A stretch of DNA of 64,000 nucleotides from Corallococcus coralloides DSM 2259 (GTDB lineage: Bacteria > Myxococcota > Myxococcia > Myxococcales > Myxococcaceae). The translations under genes were made by a program, and so were the position numbers. The notes under the pieces were generated by a model. The model had not been told where the DNA came from. It worked only from the letters and a program-made list of their open reading frames with translations, and ran no database searches. The stretch is taken from positions 1,922,001-1,986,000 of the forward strand of contig NC_017030.1 of the NCBI RefSeq assembly GCF_000255295.1, given 5' to 3'. Position 1 is the first letter of the stretch, and every line of letters begins with the position of its first letter. This document shows positions 1 to 8,725 of the stretch, piece by piece.

Positions 1-1220
1 ACGATGGCTCCGGAGTGCTGGTTGGCGAAGACCGCCGCGGCGCGGTGGCGTGAGCCGTGCTGATGGATGGGGTAGTGCGGCCCGGGACGCCCCTGAAGGG
101 TGCGCGCCTCGAAGACCTGCGGCGGGCCGCTTCGCGGGAGCGCAATCTGATACCCCGCGCAGAGCACCTCCAGCTCCGGCCCCAGCACCAGCGCGTTGTC
201 CACCGCCGTGAACTGCCCGATGCTCTCCACCAGCGCCTGGAAGTCGCTCTCCGTCGCCTTGTCGTCGTGCTCGGCGGCGGCCTTCTTCAGCTCCGGATCC
301 TCTTCCTCCTCCGCCGCCTTGCCGGCCTCCGCCTGCCAGGCGCCGTTGATGAGGTCCGCCCGCGCCTGCACGAAGCGCTGCAACCGCTGACGCAACAGCG
401 AGCCCTGCTCCGGCGGCAGGACGTACTTGCCTCGCGCCCGGAATCGCTCCACGTCGTGCTGCTTGGGCAGGAACGCGATGAGCCCTCCGTGATGCAGGCC
501 CGCCATCCTCCGGATGAGCCCCTGCACCGCGTTGGACACGTACCATTCGCGGTTGCCGCCCATCAGCGGCTGCACCTTGGGCAGCGACTCCACCAGCGAG
601 GAGCACATCTCCATCAGCGCCGCGCGCACCGCGCTGTCCTCGTGGAAGAGCAGGTCGTGCAACGCCACGCGCCGGCCCGGCGGCACCGGCGCGCCCTGCT
701 CGTAGCGGAACACCTCGCGCCCCTGCGTGCTCACCACCAGGTGGCCCGGCTCCGGCGCGTGCAGGATGAAGACGTCCTCCTCACCCTCGGCGTGGAACTC
801 CGTGTACTCCACCCGGCGCGCCAGCCCCTGGATGCGCAGCTTGCCCTCGCGCGGCCCCACCACCACCGCCGTGCGCGGCAGGTTCGCCGCGGGCGCCAGC
901 TTCACCAGCGCCTCCACGCTGAAGTCGGTGATGCTCGACTTGGCCTCCAGGGGCAGCGTCTCCCACGCCTGCCGCTTGCCCTTCTGTCCTCCGATGTAGA
1001 CCGTCTCGCGCACCGCCTGCAGGCCCTGCAACCCCTGCGCGTGGTAGGCGATGCGCACGCGCGTGGCCTCGCCCTCCTCCCGGCCCAGGCTCGCGAAGAA
1101 CACCGTGTCCGCCAGCACGACCAGCAGCTTCAGCGTCGGCTCGGCGAGCGGCGTCTTGGCGAACTGCCGGAGCCACCCACGCAGGGCTTCTCCGGGATAT
1201 TGCAGGCCGGGTTCATCCAT
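1..1220 (-). CDS. Protein with DisA_N/DACNV-like (diadenylate-cyclase-like) domain, C-terminus off the left edge
   Basis: About 406 residues are visible; the stop lies beyond the left edge. The reading frame opens with ATG at 1220 (MDEPGLQYPG) and has balanced, protein-like composition, whereas the long opposite-strand frame is Arg/His/Leu-rich and looks like a shadow. The last ~70 residues resemble the nucleotide-binding core of diadenylate cyclases: VDNALVLGPELEVL around residue 340, then GSRHRAAAVFANQHSGAIV around residue 389. In true c-di-AMP synthases the two signatures are DGA and RHR. Here RHR (R391-H392-R393) is kept but DGA reads DNA (D341-N342-A343), so catalysis is doubtful and a sensor role of the DACNV kind is more likely. 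The first ~330 residues are not recognised. It is divergent to the amidohydrolase at 1410. The fold assignment is from motif memory only. Confidence 0.6.
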   Translation of the reverse strand, partial: MDEPGLQYPGEALRGWLRQFAKTPLAEPTLKLLVVLADTVFFASLGREEGEATRVRIAYHAQGLQGLQAVRETVYIGGQKGKRQAWETLPLEAKSSITDFSVEALVKLAPAANLPRTAVVVGPREGKLRIQGLARRVEYTEFHAEGEEDVFILHAPEPGHLVVSTQGREVFRYEQGAPVPPGRRVALHDLLFHEDSAVRAALMEMCSSLVESLPKVQPLMGGNREWYVSNAVQGLIRRMAGLHHGGLIAFLPKQHDVERFRARGKYVLPPEQGSLLRQRLQRFVQARADLINGAWQAEAGKAAEEEEDPELKKAAAEHDDKATESDFQALVESIGQFTAVDNALVLGPELEVLCAGYQIALPRSGPPQVFEARTLQGRPGPHYPIHQHGSRHRAAAVFANQHSGAI

Positions 1221-1409
1221 CGGGCGGGCAGCATAATCACGGCGCCGTGTTTCCCGGTGGAAGTCGCTCGCGCGCCGCGATGCGGCGTTGGGTTCCCACC
1301 GTGCGCCCGACCTGTAGCACCGACGTCACGACAGTCCTGGGCCACGAAGGGTTGTCGACACCCGGCCGCGCTCCTAGGGTTTCCCTCTTCCCCCCAGGAG
1401 ACCGCCCGG

Positions 1410-2783
1410 ATGCGCTCGCGTTACCTGACCGCCGCCCTGCTCGCCCTCGCGCTGCCGCTGTCCGCCAGCACGGCGCCTGCCGCCTCGCGCACCGTCGTCT
1501 TCCAGGGCGGCACGGTGCTGGATGGCTCCGGCGGCCAGCCGCTGGAGGAGGCCGCGGTGGTGGTGCGCGACGGAAAGATCGTGTCCGTGGGGCTCGCCAT
1601 CCACGTCAAGGTGCCCAAGGGCGCGGAGGTCATCGACTTCAAGGGCCAGACGCTCCTGCCCGGCCTCATCTCCGACCACAGCCACGTGGGCCAGACGTCC
1701 GGCACCACCACGGGCTCCCAGAACTACACGCGGGAGAACGTGGAGAAGCAGCTGCGCCAGTTCGCCGCCTACGGCGTCACCACCGTGACGGCGCTCGGGA
1801 TGAACCGGCCGCTGTTCAACGAGCTGCGCAAGGAGGCCCACGCGGACACCTTCACCGGCGCGGACCTCTTCGGCGCGGGGCAGGGCATTGGCGTGCCAGA
1901 GGGCGGGCCGCCCCAGGCGATGACGAACAGCGCGCCCGACCAGCTCTTCCGCCCCACCACGGCGGAGGAGGCCCGCGCCGCCGTGCGCACGCTGGCGAAG
2001 AACCGCGTGGACCTGGTGAAGGTCTGGGTGGACACGTTCCTGGGCAAGCTCCCGAAGATGAAGCCGGACATCTACAAGGCCGTCATCGACGAGTCCCACA
2101 AGCAGGGCCTGCGCGTCGCCGCCCACATCCACGACCTGGAGGACGCGAAGGCCGTGGTGGACGCGGGCGTGGACATCATCGCCCACGGCGTCCGCGACCA
2201 GCCCGTGGACGCGGCCTTCATCCAGGCCATGAAGAAGCGCGGCGTCTGGTACGTGCCCACGCTGGAGCTGGACGAGGCCACCGTGGTCTACGCGGACCAG
2301 CCCCTGCTCGTGGACGACCCCGTCCTCCAGCCCGCGCTGTCCCCCGAATTGCGCGCGCAGTTCAACGACTCCGCCTGGCGCAAGAAGACCCTGGAGGATC
2401 CCAAGGCCCAGGAGGCGCGCCACGCGCTCTCCACCAACCAGGCCAACCTGAAGGCGCTGTACGACGCGGGCGTGAAGGTGGGCTTCGGCACGGACTCCGG
2501 CGCCACCCCGCTGCGCATCCCCGGCTATGCGGAGCACCGCGAGCTGAAGCTGATGGTCGGCGCGGGCCTCACGCCGGGTCAGGCCCTGGCCGTCGCCACC
2601 GGGAACGCGGCGGACCTGCTCAAGCTCAAGGACCGGGGCCGCATCAAGCCAGGCCTGCGCGCGGACTTCTTCCTCGTGGAGGGCGACCCCACCGCCAGCA
2701 TCATCGCCGCGGACCGCATCACCGGCGTGTGGCGCCAGGGCCGCAAGGTGGCGGGGAAGCTCACCGCGCCTCCCGCGCCCTGA
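1410..2783 (+). CDS. Secreted metal-dependent amidohydrolase
   Basis: 457 residues. A typical signal peptide (MRSRYLTAALLALALPLSAS) predicts export. The mature part is an amidohydrolase-superfamily TIM barrel with the small N-terminal beta domain (VVFQGGTVLDGSGGQPLE). Metal ligands are visible: H90-S-H92 after strand 1, the lysine in LVKVWVD that is usually carbamylated, the histidines of VAAHIHD and IIAHGV, and the aspartate of GFGTDSG. The C-terminus ends in the usual strand pair (GRIKPGLRADFFLVEGDP). This set fits the imidazolonepropionase/prolidase-like group that hydrolyses cyclic amides or dipeptides; the substrate cannot be told. ATG 1410 follows CCAGGAG at 1394-1400. An ORF that continues upstream to position 57 is rejected because it covers the opposite-strand gene. 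Confidence 0.88.
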   Translation: MRSRYLTAALLALALPLSASTAPAASRTVVFQGGTVLDGSGGQPLEEAAVVVRDGKIVSVGLAIHVKVPKGAEVIDFKGQTLLPGLISDHSHVGQTSGTTTGSQNYTRENVEKQLRQFAAYGVTTVTALGMNRPLFNELRKEAHADTFTGADLFGAGQGIGVPEGGPPQAMTNSAPDQLFRPTTAEEARAAVRTLAKNRVDLVKVWVDTFLGKLPKMKPDIYKAVIDESHKQGLRVAAHIHDLEDAKAVVDAGVDIIAHGVRDQPVDAAFIQAMKKRGVWYVPTLELDEATVVYADQPLLVDDPVLQPALSPELRAQFNDSAWRKKTLEDPKAQEARHALSTNQANLKALYDAGVKVGFGTDSGATPLRIPGYAEHRELKLMVGAGLTPGQALAVATGNAADLLKLKDRGRIKPGLRADFFLVEGDPTASIIAADRITGVWRQGRKVAGKLTAPPAP

Positions 2784-2792
2784 GCCGGGGCG

Positions 2793-3149
2793 TCATTCTT
2801 CGATGGGCGGCTGGAGCGTGCCGAAGTGCTCCAGGCCCTGGTCCATCGCGGAGCGCACCGCGTGGAGCAGGGCACCGTCCGACAGCCGCCGCACCAGGAC
2901 GATGCCGGACGCCACGTAGGATGGCGCGCCGCCCAGCCGTGCCTCCAGCGCCTCCAGGGTGAGCACGGTGAGGACAAAGGTGCGCCCGTCGCGCAGCCGC
3001 ACCACCAGGTTCCGGGAGCCCTCGAAGTGCAGCGCCGGGGGCTCCGCCACCAGCAGGGAGGCGATCCGCTCGTCCTCCGTGTCGATGGACCGCATGCCTG
3101 AGCGTTCGCGCGTCGAGCGTCGCATGGCGGGGACGATGGTGACCCCCAC
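2793..3149 (-). CDS. Small hypothetical protein (PilZ-sized, unassigned)
   Basis: Up to 118 residues, starting GTG at 3149; ATG codons at 3125 and 3095 are alternatives and the last (MRSIDTEDERI) gives the most protein-like N-terminus. No start has a convincing ribosome site. The sequence alternates short beta-prone strands (LHFEGSRNLVVRLRDGR, FVLTVLTLEALEARLGG) with acidic helices and has no signal peptide or membrane segment. The phrase SRNLVVRLRDGRTFVL suggests a compact beta-barrel or ligand-binding module, but no family is recognised. It ends 9 nt after the convergent amidohydrolase gene, with no terminator visible between them. Confidence 0.5.
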   Translation of the reverse strand: MGVTIVPAMRRSTRERSGMRSIDTEDERIASLLVAEPPALHFEGSRNLVVRLRDGRTFVLTVLTLEALEARLGGAPSYVASGIVLVRRLSDGALLHAVRSAMDQGLEHFGTLQPPIEE

Positions 3150-3287
3150 CCGCGCCTACAACCCCTGCCCTTGAGCGGGCCGCGTCGCCGGACAACCTCC
3201 GGCCCCGGGGGCCAGGATGGCGGGCAAGGGAGCGCTGACGCCGGACGAGACGAACGCCCCGGGCGGGTGTATGGCCCCAGGCCTCCC

Positions 3288-3761
3288 ATGCCCGCCGAGC
3301 CGTCCACCCTGTCCACCTGGGGTCTTCCCGGGATGTTCTTCGTCGCCATGCTGGCGGGCTCCGTGGTGCCGGTGCCCTCCGAGGCGATGCTCGCCGCCCT
3401 CATCTACAACGGCACGCCGCCGGTGATGGCCACCGTGGTGGCCACCGTGGGCAACGTGCTGGGCGCGGTGACGCTCTACATCCTGGGCAAGTGGGTGTCG
3501 CAGGGTGGGGGCGGGGCCGTGGGCCGCTGGGTGGCGCGCCGCCGGGAGAAGGAAGGCCCGCGCATGGCACGCGTGGAGGCGAACCTGCGCACCTGGGGGG
3601 CGCCCGCGCTGCTCATGGCGTGGCTGCCCATCCTGGGGGACGCGTTCGTGCTCGCGGGAGGCTTCGTGGGCGTGCGCCCCTTGCCCTTCGTCGTCTTCGT
3701 CACCCTGGGTAAAGGTCTGCGCTACGCCTTCGTCGCGCTGTCCACCACGGCAGCGATGTAA
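3288..3761 (+). CDS. YqaA/DedA-family (VTT domain) small membrane protein
   Basis: 157 residues from ATG 3288; a longer frame from 3171 is rejected because its first 39 residues are low-complexity Gly/Arg/Pro. The protein is hydrophobic with three or four membrane segments. It carries the marks of the YqaA branch of the SNARE-associated/DedA superfamily: a re-entrant GSVVPVPSEAMLAAL, the GNVLGAVTLYILGKW glycine-rich helix, an Arg-rich cytoplasmic loop (VARRREKEGPR), then WLPILGDAFVLAGGFVGV and FVTLGKGLRYAF. DedA-type proteins are inner-membrane proteins linked to lipid scrambling or transport and to membrane homeostasis. It stands alone, with no operon partner. Confidence 0.82.
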   Translation: MPAEPSTLSTWGLPGMFFVAMLAGSVVPVPSEAMLAALIYNGTPPVMATVVATVGNVLGAVTLYILGKWVSQGGGGAVGRWVARRREKEGPRMARVEANLRTWGAPALLMAWLPILGDAFVLAGGFVGVRPLPFVVFVTLGKGLRYAFVALSTTAAM

Positions 3762-3940
3762 CAATGCGTAACATTGCGTGTCCCTGCCGGGGGGGATGCG
3801 CCGCTCACGCAACGTTTCAAGGAATGTGACGGATAAACGGCGGTGGCGTCGTGTACGCGGAATACTGCGTCCGCGGCGCTGCCGTGACGTCCTTGAACCT
3901 CTACGGCTTCCGGGCTTTCCCGGGAGCAGGGTGAAACATC

Positions 3941-5662
3941 GTGAGCCTGAAACAAGACCTCTTCCGGCGGCCTGCCGCCTCCTGGCGTACGTGGTCCTTC
4001 ACGCTGGTGTGCGCGGCGCTCAGCGCGTGCGGTGGCTCGGTGGACGCGGGTGCGGAGGAGGCGGCGCCGGAGCTGGTCGCGCGTGAGGACTCGCTGGCGA
4101 ACGTGCGGCTGCGCCTGATGGCGGCCAACCTGAGCAGCGGCACGGGGCAGGACTACGACCCGGGTCACGGCATCCGCATCTTCCAGGGCACGGACGCGGA
4201 CGTCGTGATGATCCAGGAGTTCAACTACAAGACGGACTCCGCGGCGGACCTCCGCAGCTTCGTGGACACGGCCTTCGGCACGGGCTTCTCGTACTACCGC
4301 GAGTCCGGCGCGCAGATTCCGAACGGCATCATCAGCCGCTACCCCATCATCGCCGCCGGCGAGTGGGACGACACGCAGGTGTCCAACCGCGACTTCGCGT
4401 GGGCGCGCATCGACATCCCGGGCCCCAAGGACCTGTGGGCCATCAGCGTGCACCTGCTGACGACCAGCTCCAGCGTCCGCAACACGGAGGCGTCCAACCT
4501 GGTGAAGTTCATCAACGCCAACGTGCCCGCCAGCGACTACCTGGTGATTGGCGGTGACTTCAACACCGGCAGCCGCAGCGAGTCGACCTTCAGCACCTTC
4601 TCCAGCGTGGTGTCCACGGCGTCGCCGTACCCGGCGGACAAGAATGGCAACACCAACACCAACGCGGGCCGCAACTCGCCGTACGACCACGTGCTGGTGG
4701 ACAACGACCTGCGCGCCTACCAGACGTCCGTGGTGATGGGCTCCAGCACCTTCGCCAACGGCCTGGTGGTGGACACGCGCGTGTACTCGCCCCTGTCCGA
4801 CATCTCCCCGGCGCTGTCAGGCGACAGCGGCGCGTCCGGCATGCAGCACATGGGCGTCATCAAGGACTTCCTCATCCCGGGGGACGGCGCGACGGCCTCC
4901 ACCGTGACGGTGCTGTCGCCCAACGGCGGTGAGAGCTGGACGGCCGGCTCGGCGCGCACCATCACCTGGACGGCGTCCGGCGTCTCCAACGTGAAGGTGG
5001 AGTACTCGCTGAACGGCTCCACCTGGACCACCATCACGTCCAGCACGGGCGCATCCGCTGGCAGCGTGGCGTGGACGGTTCCCTCCAGCGCCAGCACCAA
5101 CGCGTGGGTGCGGGTGAGCGATGCGAGCAACGCCACCGTCACCGACCTGTCCAACGCGGCCTTCACCATCACCACGGGCGGCACCACCGGCACGGGCAAC
5201 GTGTTCATCAACGAGGTGCTCATCAACGAGCCGGGCTCGGACGTGAACGGCGAGTTCGTGGAGCTGGTCAACAGCGGCACGGCGGCGGTGGACCTGAGCG
5301 GGTGGACGGTGTCGGACGGCACGGCCGTGCGCCACACCTTCGCCAGCGGCACCACGGTGGCGGCGGGCAAGGCGGTGGTGGTGTTCGGTGGCGCGTCCGG
5401 CATCCCCGCCGGCACGCCAGGCGCGGTGGCCGCGTCCACGGGCTCGCTGGTCCTGGGCAACAGCGGTGACACCGTCACGGTGAAGAACAGCGCCGGCACG
5501 GTGGTGGACACGGCCACGTTCGCCTCGTCGCTCGCGGGCACGGATGGCGTGTCCGCCAACCGCAGCCCGGACGCGTCCTCCACGGGCAGCTTCGTGCTGC
5601 ACACGGGCGTGTCCAGCCTGAGCAGCTCGCCCGGCAAGCGCGCCAGCGGCGCCGCGTTCTAG
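3941..5662 (+). CDS. Lipoprotein: endonuclease/exonuclease/phosphatase domain plus lamin-tail domain
   Basis: 573 residues from GTG 3941. The N-terminus has a basic region, a hydrophobic stretch and a lipobox ending at ...ALSAC|GG, so it should be an exported lipoprotein. Residues ~45-310 form an endonuclease/exonuclease/phosphatase fold: VVMIQEFN (metal-binding Glu), ISVHLLTT (catalytic His), VIGGDFNTG (Asp/Asn pair) and SPYDHVLVDN (final Asp-His). An Ig-like repeat follows (TVLSPNGGESWTAGSARTIT to about 405). The C-terminal ~160 residues match a lamin-tail domain (VFINEVLINEPGSDVNGEF, VELVNSGTAAVDLSGW). In bacteria this module is common on surface nucleases. An extracellular DNase or phosphoesterase for predation or nutrient release is inferred. 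A strong hairpin follows at 5673. Confidence 0.85.
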   Translation: MSLKQDLFRRPAASWRTWSFTLVCAALSACGGSVDAGAEEAAPELVAREDSLANVRLRLMAANLSSGTGQDYDPGHGIRIFQGTDADVVMIQEFNYKTDSAADLRSFVDTAFGTGFSYYRESGAQIPNGIISRYPIIAAGEWDDTQVSNRDFAWARIDIPGPKDLWAISVHLLTTSSSVRNTEASNLVKFINANVPASDYLVIGGDFNTGSRSESTFSTFSSVVSTASPYPADKNGNTNTNAGRNSPYDHVLVDNDLRAYQTSVVMGSSTFANGLVVDTRVYSPLSDISPALSGDSGASGMQHMGVIKDFLIPGDGATASTVTVLSPNGGESWTAGSARTITWTASGVSNVKVEYSLNGSTWTTITSSTGASAGSVAWTVPSSASTNAWVRVSDASNATVTDLSNAAFTITTGGTTGTGNVFINEVLINEPGSDVNGEFVELVNSGTAAVDLSGWTVSDGTAVRHTFASGTTVAAGKAVVVFGGASGIPAGTPGAVAASTGSLVLGNSGDTVTVKNSAGTVVDTATFASSLAGTDGVSANRSPDASSTGSFVLHTGVSSLSSSPGKRASGAAF

Positions 5663-5672
5663 TGCTGAACAC

Positions 5673-5705
5673 CGCTCCTCCGGACGACGCTGGTCCGGAG
5701 GAGCG
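5673..5705 (+). terminator. Strong hairpin after the lamin-tail nuclease gene
   Basis: Thirteen-bp perfect arms, CGCTCCTCCGGAC (5673-5685) and GTCCGGAGGAGCG (5693-5705), with a 7-nt loop, 11 nt after the stop codon. There is no T-run, as is common for high-GC genomes. It separates the lipoprotein gene from the GST gene. Confidence 0.6.
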
Positions 5706-5763
5706 ACCTGGGAGAGTGTTCCCCCGGAACGTCCTGCTTCCGGGCGCGAGGAGCCCTCCCATC

Positions 5764-6384
5764 ATGCTGAAGGTCCATCACCTCTCCGAATCCCGCTCGC
5801 AGCGCATCCTCTGGCTCCTGGAGGAGCTGGGGCTCGACTACGAGGTCGTCCGCTACGAGCGTGACCCGAAGACGGGGTTTGCTCCGCCGGAGCTCAAGGC
5901 CATCCACCCGCTGGGCAAGTCGCCGCTGGTGGAGGACGGCGGCCGGGTGCTGGCGGAGTCCGGCGCCATCATCGAGACGTTGATCCGCAAGTACGGCCAG
6001 GGCCGGCTTTCGCCCGCGCCGGAGGACCTGGACCGGTACACGCACTTCCTGCACTACGCGGAAGGCTCCGCGATGCTGCCCATCGTGCAGCTGCTCTACG
6101 TGAAGCGGCTGGGGGACGCCGCGGCGCCCATCAAGCCGCGCATCGACTCCGAGCTGAAGAGCCACCTGAGCTACCTGGAAGGGTCGCTCCAGGGCCGCGA
6201 GTACCTGGTGGGCAACGCGCTGACGGGCGCGGACATCCAGCTGAGCTTCGTGCTGGAGGCCGCGAAGTCGTTCCGGTTGCTGGCGGAGCTGCCGAACTTC
6301 ACGGCCTACCTCGACCGGCTCCACGCGCGCCCCGCGTACCAGCGCGCTCTGGAGCGGGGCGGGCCGTACAAGATGGGCCGCTGA
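5764..6384 (+). CDS. Glutathione S-transferase family protein
   Basis: 206 residues from ATG 5764, with GAGGAG ~10 nt upstream; an in-frame upstream extension to 5662 runs through the terminator hairpin and is rejected. Residues 1-80 form the thioredoxin-like GST N domain: KVHHLSESRSQRILWLLEEL carries the putative catalytic Ser/Tyr region, and NPLGKSPLVED-type cis-Pro (HPLGKSPLVED) and LAESGAIIETL are the glutathione-binding turns. Residues ~90-200 are the all-helical C domain (GREYLVGNALTGADIQLSF is the N-capping/hydrophobic-staple motif). Cytosolic conjugation or peroxidase detoxification is expected from the family; the substrate is unknown. Confidence 0.88.
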   Translation: MLKVHHLSESRSQRILWLLEELGLDYEVVRYERDPKTGFAPPELKAIHPLGKSPLVEDGGRVLAESGAIIETLIRKYGQGRLSPAPEDLDRYTHFLHYAEGSAMLPIVQLLYVKRLGDAAAPIKPRIDSELKSHLSYLEGSLQGREYLVGNALTGADIQLSFVLEAAKSFRLLAELPNFTAYLDRLHARPAYQRALERGGPYKMGR

Positions 6385-6587
6385 AAAGACGACGGGCCGC
6401 CCCGGGATGGCCCACGTTCACACGGGCTGGGGCGGCGGGTGGCGGTTCATCGCCCCCGCGACCCGAGGTTCTCCGCGGGAACACGTGCCTCGCGGCGCTC
6501 TGCGGTGGACCTTGGCGCGGAGCACTTGCAGGGGCGATGCCAGGGCGGGGCCAAGGGCAGAGGCCGCCTGCCGGGCTCGCTTTCCGG

Positions 6588-6614
6588 AAACCTGTCCGAC
6601 AGTCGGACAGGTTT
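6588..6614. repeat. Dispersed palindrome, copy 1
   Basis: Perfect 13-nt arms AAACCTGTCCGAC and GTCGGACAGGTTT around one central A. It is followed by TTCGCCGCATGA, which is also seen after copies at 58.8-59.0 kb. It lies in the convergent intergenic space between the GST gene and the broken S37 peptidase gene. Confidence 0.9.
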
Positions 6615-6639
6615 TCGCCGCATGAAACCTCAGGCCACG

Positions 6640-6664
6640 AACCTGTCCGACAGTCGGACAGGTT
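6640..6664. repeat. Dispersed palindrome, copy 2
   Basis: Perfect 12-nt arms AACCTGTCCGAC and GTCGGACAGGTT around a central A, 25 nt after copy 1, so the two form a direct tandem pair. The rest of the 6385-6824 gap holds no gene that I can support, apart from the hairpin at 6741. Confidence 0.9.
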
Positions 6665-6740
6665 TGGACGCATCCGCTCCCGGGGGGCTCCAGCCTGGTG
6701 TCCGGCGAGCCCCCTTTGCGTCACCTGTTGCCGATGAAGC

Positions 6741-6773
6741 ACGGCCCGCGCTCTCCTGGGAAACGCGGGCCGT
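6741..6773 (-). terminator. Hairpin downstream of the S37 peptidase pseudogene
   Basis: Ten-bp perfect arms ACGGCCCGCG (6741-6750) and CGCGGGCCGT (6764-6773) with a 13-nt loop, about 50 nt past the end of the minus-strand peptidase frame. No T-run is present. Confidence 0.5.
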
Positions 6774-6824
6774 TGATGGAACTCGGACGCATTCGCCCGA
6801 GCCTTGATTCCGCGCGGGATGGAG

Positions 6825-8564
6825 CTACTGGCGAACTGCCTGGCTCGATGCCTCGCGCAGGTGGGGCGGCACGTGGGGTCCGAAGACGGGCGGCTCCTCC
6901 GACTGCACGAACCTGGGGGCGCGCTTCAGCGGGGCGATGCCCATCCAGCGGTTGAGCGTGGCCTTCGCCTCCGCCTGCTGGGCCGCCGGGAGCTGGCTGA
7001 TGCGCGCGCCGTGGTTTCCGCCCGCCACCGTGTACAGGTAGGAGTCCTGCGAGTTGCCCAGCACGTACGCCGCCGCCGTCCACGGGTCGTAGCTGCCGTA
7101 GATGAACATCAGGCGCTGTCCCTGTGAGGACACCCAGTCCTGGATGTCCGGCATGGCGCTGGGACGGAACTCGAACGGGATGCCGGGCGGCGAGTACACC
7201 TCACCGGTGTCGGTGTCCGGGAAGTGGATGAGCGCGCCCAGGTGCTTCTCATAGGGCTGGGGCCAGCCCAGCTCCGCGGCGGCCTGGTAGTAGTAGGCGG
7301 CGTACGGCGCGAGGCCCTGGTCTGAAAAGGAATCGATGCCGACCACGGCGTTCATCGCGTCGAACAGCTGCTGGTCCGTCGCGGTGTTGGGGGGAATGCT
7401 GCTGGTGCAACTCGACGCGGTTCTGTACTGCCAGAAGGCGAAGTAGGTCTCGATGACGGCGTGCTCCAGCGCCAGCTCCCGGCCCAGCTGGGAGTACGTC
7501 AGGTCGTACCTGGCCGCGTAGGCGTCCACGAGGGAGAGCATCTGGTCCCGGCGCGTGAGGACCTCATGCTGGAAGGCCTACAGCCGCTCGCGGCAGGCCC
7601 GCTGCGCGTCGCCGCCGACGATGTCCTGGAACGTCACGAAGCGCTCGTCGTTGCGCTTCGCGATGGGCGCCACGTACGCCACGGTGGCGTCCACGTCGTC
7701 CGGGTGGAAGCGGCGGAAGAACACCACTGTCTCGCCGCCCTTGCTGCCGCCCGTGGATACCCACTTGCCGGTGTAGATGGGCTTGAGCGCCTGGGTGAGG
7801 CGGTGGAAGTCGTCCGCGGACTGGCGGATGGTGAGGTGGCTCCAGTCCGCGGGTGACGGAGTGCTCGAATCGAAGAAGCGGTGCTCCACGGAGAGCTGGT
7901 TCGCGGACAGGAGTTGCTGGGGCTCCGAGCGGCCGACACCGGTGGCGACCTGGTATCCGCTGGCGTAGAGCACCATCGGGCTGGTGTCCGCCTTGTGCAG
8001 CAGCGTCACGCGCTGCTCGAAGCGCTGGCACTCCGGGTGGGCGTGGTCCGCCGGCTGGTTGTAATTCAGGTCGAAGAACCGGTAGCCCGCGGGGACGTTC
8101 ACGCCGTTGGGGTTCTCTTTCACAGTGAGACCGGGGATTGCCTCCAGCCGGACCGCGATGTCGAGCGACGTATCGCTGATGACGCTCAGGTCCGGAGGCG
8201 TGTCGACCCAGCCGCTCGGGGTGCACGCCACCACGCCGCCGTCAGTGCCCGCATCGGCGTCCGTGCCCGCGTCCACTTCGGAGCCGGCATCGGCGTCCGT
8301 GCCCGCGTCGGTCTCCGTGCCCGCATCGGCGTCCGTACCCGCATCCACTTCGGAGCCGGCATCGGAGCCAGCGTCCTCGTCCGTGCCAGCATCGGTGTTG
8401 GCGCCCGCATCGGAGCCCGCGTCCGAGCCACCATCCACGGGCTGGGTGCCGCTGTCGGGGCGCGGATCGTCCGGCTCGTCATCGCCACAGGCGACCGGAC
8501 CTCCGAGCAGTGCGAGCAGGGGAAGAGCCAACAACAAACGGGGGAAGCGAACAGCGCGGGCCAT
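6825..8564 (-). pseudogene. S37-family (tripeptidyl aminopeptidase) lipoprotein, interrupted by an in-frame TAG
   Basis: Two halves lie in the same frame: 8564-7578 (328 aa) ends at TAG (7580-7578) and the frame continues open to 6825. Ignoring the stop gives ~579 residues. The N-terminus is a lipoprotein signal (LLGGPVAC|GDDE) followed by ~60 residues of Asp/Ala/Gly/Thr repeats (DAGTDADAG type). The nucleophile elbow GGSKGG lies before the stop. The other catalytic residues, Asp in YGSYDPW and His in AGGNHGA, lie after it. This fits the S37 prolyl/tripeptidyl peptidases of actinomycetes. TAG sits where CAG (Gln) would fit (RERL*AFQHEV), so one C-to-T change explains the break. The upstream half cannot be active alone. 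It may be a real mutation or a sequencing error. Confidence 0.85.
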
Positions 8565-8725
8565 CGGGGTCTCCAGCGAAGGGCCGTCATCCTAGGTCAG
8601 GAGCCCGTCACGGCGCCTGCCACCCCACGCTCTGTCCGGCCCCGGGAGGCCCGGTCGGCTGACCGCTTGAGTCCACTCCGCGCGCGAGGTAGCCACGTCC
8701 CGTCACGTCTCCCTTGGAGCCCTCC

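Noticed and set aside
57..1409. Long plus-strand frame leading into the amidohydrolase gene
   Set aside because: It covers the opposite-strand DisA_N-like gene, is Arg/His/Leu-rich, and the true start (ATG 1410 with CCAGGAG and signal peptide) is clear.
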